Shown piece by piece: positions 61,619 through 64,000 of a DNA stretch of 64,000 nt. The notes under the pieces are model-generated. The model saw only the letters and a list, made by a program, of their open reading frames with translations. It was not told the DNA's origin and searched no databases. How positions within the stretch are numbered: position 1 is the first letter of the stretch; every line of letters starts with the position of its first letter. The DNA is from Desulfovibrio intestinalis (GTDB taxonomy: Bacteria > Desulfobacterota > Desulfovibrionia > Desulfovibrionales > Desulfovibrionaceae). Both the position numbers and the translations under genes were made by a program. The stretch lies in assembly GCF_014202345.1 (NCBI RefSeq), contig NZ_JACHGO010000001.1, forward strand, positions 434,001 to 498,000, written 5' to 3'.

Positions 61619-64000
61619 CTAGTTGGCCACAATGTTGACCAGCTTGCCCGGCACCACCACCACCTTGCGTACGGTGAGCCCGGCAAGATGACGCTGCACA
61701 GCGCTGTCGGCAAGGGCAGTGGCTTCCATAGCGGCCTTGTCAGCCTCAGCAGGAATTTCCACAGTGCCCCGCAGTTTGCCATTGACCTGAAGGGCTACGG
61801 TAAGCATGTCCTGAGCGGTTGCTGCCTGACTCCAGTCTGGCCAGAGTTCGTCAGAAACCGGGGTGCTGTGACCAAGACGCTCCCAAAGTTCATCACAAAC
61901 GTGGGGGATAATAGGCGAAAGCAAGGTTATGACTGTGCTCATGGCGGAGGAGAACACGCGGCGGTCAGCCTCATCCATGCCCAACTTTTCCCGCGAAAGG
62001 TACATGCTGTTGACCAGTTCCATAACTGCGGCGATAGCCGTGTTGAACTGGAACCGATCGCCCATGTCTTCTCTGGATTTTTTGACAGTGAGGTGTTCAC
62101 GGCGGCGCAGGTCGCGGGCTTCGGAACTTACAGCGTCCTGCTCGGTGGAGGCGCAGGCCTTGATGGGCAGCAGACGCTCCTGTTCTTCCGAGAACAGTCG
62201 CCATACGCGGCCAATAAAGCGTGAAGCGCCCTCGATGCCGGAATCGGACCAGTCAAAATCGCGTTCCGCCGGCGCAGCAAAAAGGCAGAACAGACGCACG
62301 GTATCAGCGCCGTATTTTTTGATCATTGCCGTGGGGTCCACCACGTTGCCCTTGGATTTGGACATCTTGCCGCCGTCTTTGAGCACCATGCCCTGAGTGA
62401 GCAGGTTGCTGAAAGGTTCGGCAAGTTCCGCAGGAAAGAATCCCATATCGCGGAGCAATTTGGTGAAAAAGCGGGAGTAGAGCAGGTGCAGAATAGCGTG
62501 CTCCACGCCGCCTATGTACTGATCCACAGGCAGCCAGTATTTTATGGCCTCTATATTGAAGGGGGCTTCACTGTCACGGGCGCTGGTAAACCGGGCGAAA
62601 TACCAGGACGATTCCACAAAGGTATCCATAGTATCGGTTTCGCGCCGGGCAGGGCCGCCGCACGTGGGACACGTGCAGTGCGCAAACGATGGGGTGTCAG
62701 CCAGGGGCGAACGTCCATCGCTGTGGGTCTTTACATCCAGAGGCAAAAGCACAGGCAGGTTTTCTTCCTTTTCAGGAACAATCCCGCACTGGTCGCAATA
62801 AATTATAGGAATGGGTGAACCCCAGTAGCGCTGGCGCGATATGTTCCAGTCGCGCAGGCGAAACTGTGTGGTGGCCTTGCCTTTGCCTTGTTTTTCAAGG
62901 CTCTGGGCCACGGCCTTTTTGCCATCATCGTTGGGCATGCCGTCAAAGGGGCCGGAGTTGACCATAACGCCGTCGCCGGTGAAGGCCTCGGTCATGGTTT
63001 CCGGGTCCAGTGCCTCGCCTGCGGGATTTATGACAACGTGCAGGGGCAGGCCATATTTGCGGGCAAACTCAAAGTCTCGTTGGTCGTGGGCAGGCACACC
63101 CATGACCGCGCCTGTTCCATAGTCGGCCAGAACGAAATTGCCGAGCCACAGAGGCACGCGCTGCCCTGTGAACGGATGTATGGCATAAGCTCCGGTGAAA
63201 ATGCCTTCTTTTTCGACGGCATCAGACTGGCGATCCAAACGGTCCATATTGCGGATACGTTCCACAAAAGCACGAACTTCTTCGGCCTTGGGGTATCCCT
63301 CAATAAGCTTTTCAACCAGGGGATGCTCGGGCGCCAGGGTCATGAAGGTAACACCAAAGACCGTGTCAGGCCTGGTGGTGAACACGTCGATGCCTTCGAT
63401 ACCCTTGATGGCTTTTTCAAGACCAAAGGAAATGGAGGCGCCAGTGGATTTGCCAATCCAGTTGCGCTGCATGGCGATAACGCGGTCGGGCCAGCCACCT
63501 TCGAGTTTTGCAAGATCTTCAAGCAGCTCATCGCCATAGGCGGTGATTTTGAGAAACCACTGCGTCAGGTCCTTTTGCACCACAGGGCTGTCGCAACGCC
63601 AGCACAGGCCATCGATGACCTGTTCGTTAGCCAGCACGGTATGGCAAGACGGGCACCAGTTTTGAGGAGCTTTTTTGCGGTAGACCATGCCCTTTTCCAG
63701 CAGGCGCAAAAAAAACATCTGTTCCCAGCGGTAGTATTCCGGGCGGCAGGTGGCGAGTTCGCGGGACCAGTCATAAGAATAGCCCAACCGCTTCAGTTGC
63801 GTACGCATGTTGCTGATATTGGCGTAGGTCCATTCAGCGGGGTGGGTATTATTTTTGATGGCTGCGTTTTCGGCAGGCAGGCCAAAGGCGTCCCAACCCA
63901 TTGGGTGCATCACGTTGAAGCCCTGCATGCGCTTGCTGCGTGCCACCACATCCCCGATGGAATAGTTACGTACATGGCCCATGTGGATGTTGCCCGAAGG
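61619..64000 (-). CDS. leuS: leucyl-tRNA synthetase, 5' end beyond the window
   Basis: Class I synthetase. The visible 793 or so residues begin inside the HIGH-type motif (PSGNIHMGHVRNYSIGDV); the first 40-odd residues lie beyond base 64000. Also visible are a CP1 editing domain (FTTRPDTVFGVTFMTLAPEH), a zinc-ribbon-like insert (CDQCG...CTCPTCGG), KMSKS (GGKMSKSKGNV) and the anticodon-binding C-terminus. Complete at its 3' end. Confidence 0.97.
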   Translation of the reverse strand, partial: PSGNIHMGHVRNYSIGDVVARSKRMQGFNVMHPMGWDAFGLPAENAAIKNNTHPAEWTYANISNMRTQLKRLGYSYDWSRELATCRPEYYRWEQMFFLRLLEKGMVYRKKAPQNWCPSCHTVLANEQVIDGLCWRCDSPVVQKDLTQWFLKITAYGDELLEDLAKLEGGWPDRVIAMQRNWIGKSTGASISFGLEKAIKGIEGIDVFTTRPDTVFGVTFMTLAPEHPLVEKLIEGYPKAEEVRAFVERIRNMDRLDRQSDAVEKEGIFTGAYAIHPFTGQRVPLWLGNFVLADYGTGAVMGVPAHDQRDFEFARKYGLPLHVVINPAGEALDPETMTEAFTGDGVMVNSGPFDGMPNDDGKKAVAQSLEKQGKGKATTQFRLRDWNISRQRYWGSPIPIIYCDQCGIVPEKEENLPVLLPLDVKTHSDGRSPLADTPSFAHCTCPTCGGPARRETDTMDTFVESSWYFARFTSARDSEAPFNIEAIKYWLPVDQYIGGVEHAILHLLYSRFFTKLLRDMGFFPAELAEPFSNLLTQGMVLKDGGKMSKSKGNVVDPTAMIKKYGADTVRLFCLFAAPAERDFDWSDSGIEGASRFIGRVWRLFSEEQERLLPIKACASTEQDAVSSEARDLRRREHLTVKKSREDMGDRFQFNTAIAAVMELVNSMYLSREKLGMDEADRRVFSSAMSTVITLLSPIIPHVCDELWERLGHSTPVSDELWPDWSQAATAQDMLTVALQVNGKLRGTVEIPAEADKAAMEATALADSAVQRHLAGLTVRKVVVVPGKLVNIVAN

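Overview
The window reads as chromosomal DNA of a sulfate-reducing deltaproteobacterium close to Desulfovibrio. Support comes from the respiratory gene set (a UGA-containing selenocysteine formate dehydrogenase with an NrfD anchor, an [NiFe] hydrogenase with cytochrome b, two HmcEF/TmcBC/DsrMK-type cytochrome b plus CCG iron-sulfur modules, a c3/c7-type cytochrome and Rrf1/Rrf2 regulators) and from GC-rich coding DNA separated by AT-rich gaps. This is inference from gene content; no 16S gene is present.

Layout. 0.1-2.6 kb: a phosphorelay-like trio on + (ChpT-like protein, single-domain response regulator, REC-histidine kinase). 2.8-8.1 kb: LprI-like exported protein, S24-type repressor, FUSC-family membrane protein, dCache chemoreceptor. 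8.3-11.6 kb: glycine betaine/proline ABC operon proVWX with a pseudoknot-like leader. 12.5-20 kb: fdhD-moeA-fdhA(Sec)-fdhB-nrfD formate dehydrogenase cluster. 20.3-25.4 kb: exported protein, GNAT/FemAB-like acyltransferase, large FUSC protein, outer-membrane beta-barrel. 26.0-27.4 kb: a solitary, divergent DnaA. 27.9-32.2 kb: hyaABCD hydrogenase operon with the six-cysteine signature of oxygen-tolerant enzymes. 32.5-40.6 kb: two membrane redox modules, two Rrf2 regulators, an Rrf1-like receiver and a small ORFan. 41.5-55.9 kb: a core information block on -, in transcription order tRNA-Thr, tRNA-Tyr, tRNA-Gly, tuf, rpmG, tRNA-Trp, secE, nusG, rplK, rplA, rplJ, rplL, rpoB, rpoC. 56.0-64.0 kb: prmC, lon, radC, holA and the 3' part of leuS.

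How the genes work together. Hydrogenase and formate dehydrogenase feed electrons from H2 and formate into membrane carriers. The two cytochrome b/CCG modules link the membrane (and, for one of them, a periplasmic three-haem cytochrome) to cytoplasmic thiol/disulfide or sulfite-reduction chemistry. MoeA and FdhD mature the molybdenum or tungsten enzyme, and HyaD matures the hydrogenase. The Rrf2/Rrf1 genes next to the HmcEF-like module recall the rrf1-rrf2 pair of the Desulfovibrio hmc operon.

The most unusual points are the [4Fe-3S]-type cysteine set in HyaA, a Sec-formate dehydrogenase without a Tat signal, an FdhD without its CGxCG motif, a triheme cytochrome in a compact three-gene complex, a DnaA paralogue with an altered DNA-reading motif, a pseudoknot-capable leader before proV, and two terminators with a tiny ORF between rplL and rpoB. 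I saw no CRISPR array, insertion sequence or prophage. Start codons were adjusted where a ribosome-binding site decided between alternatives.
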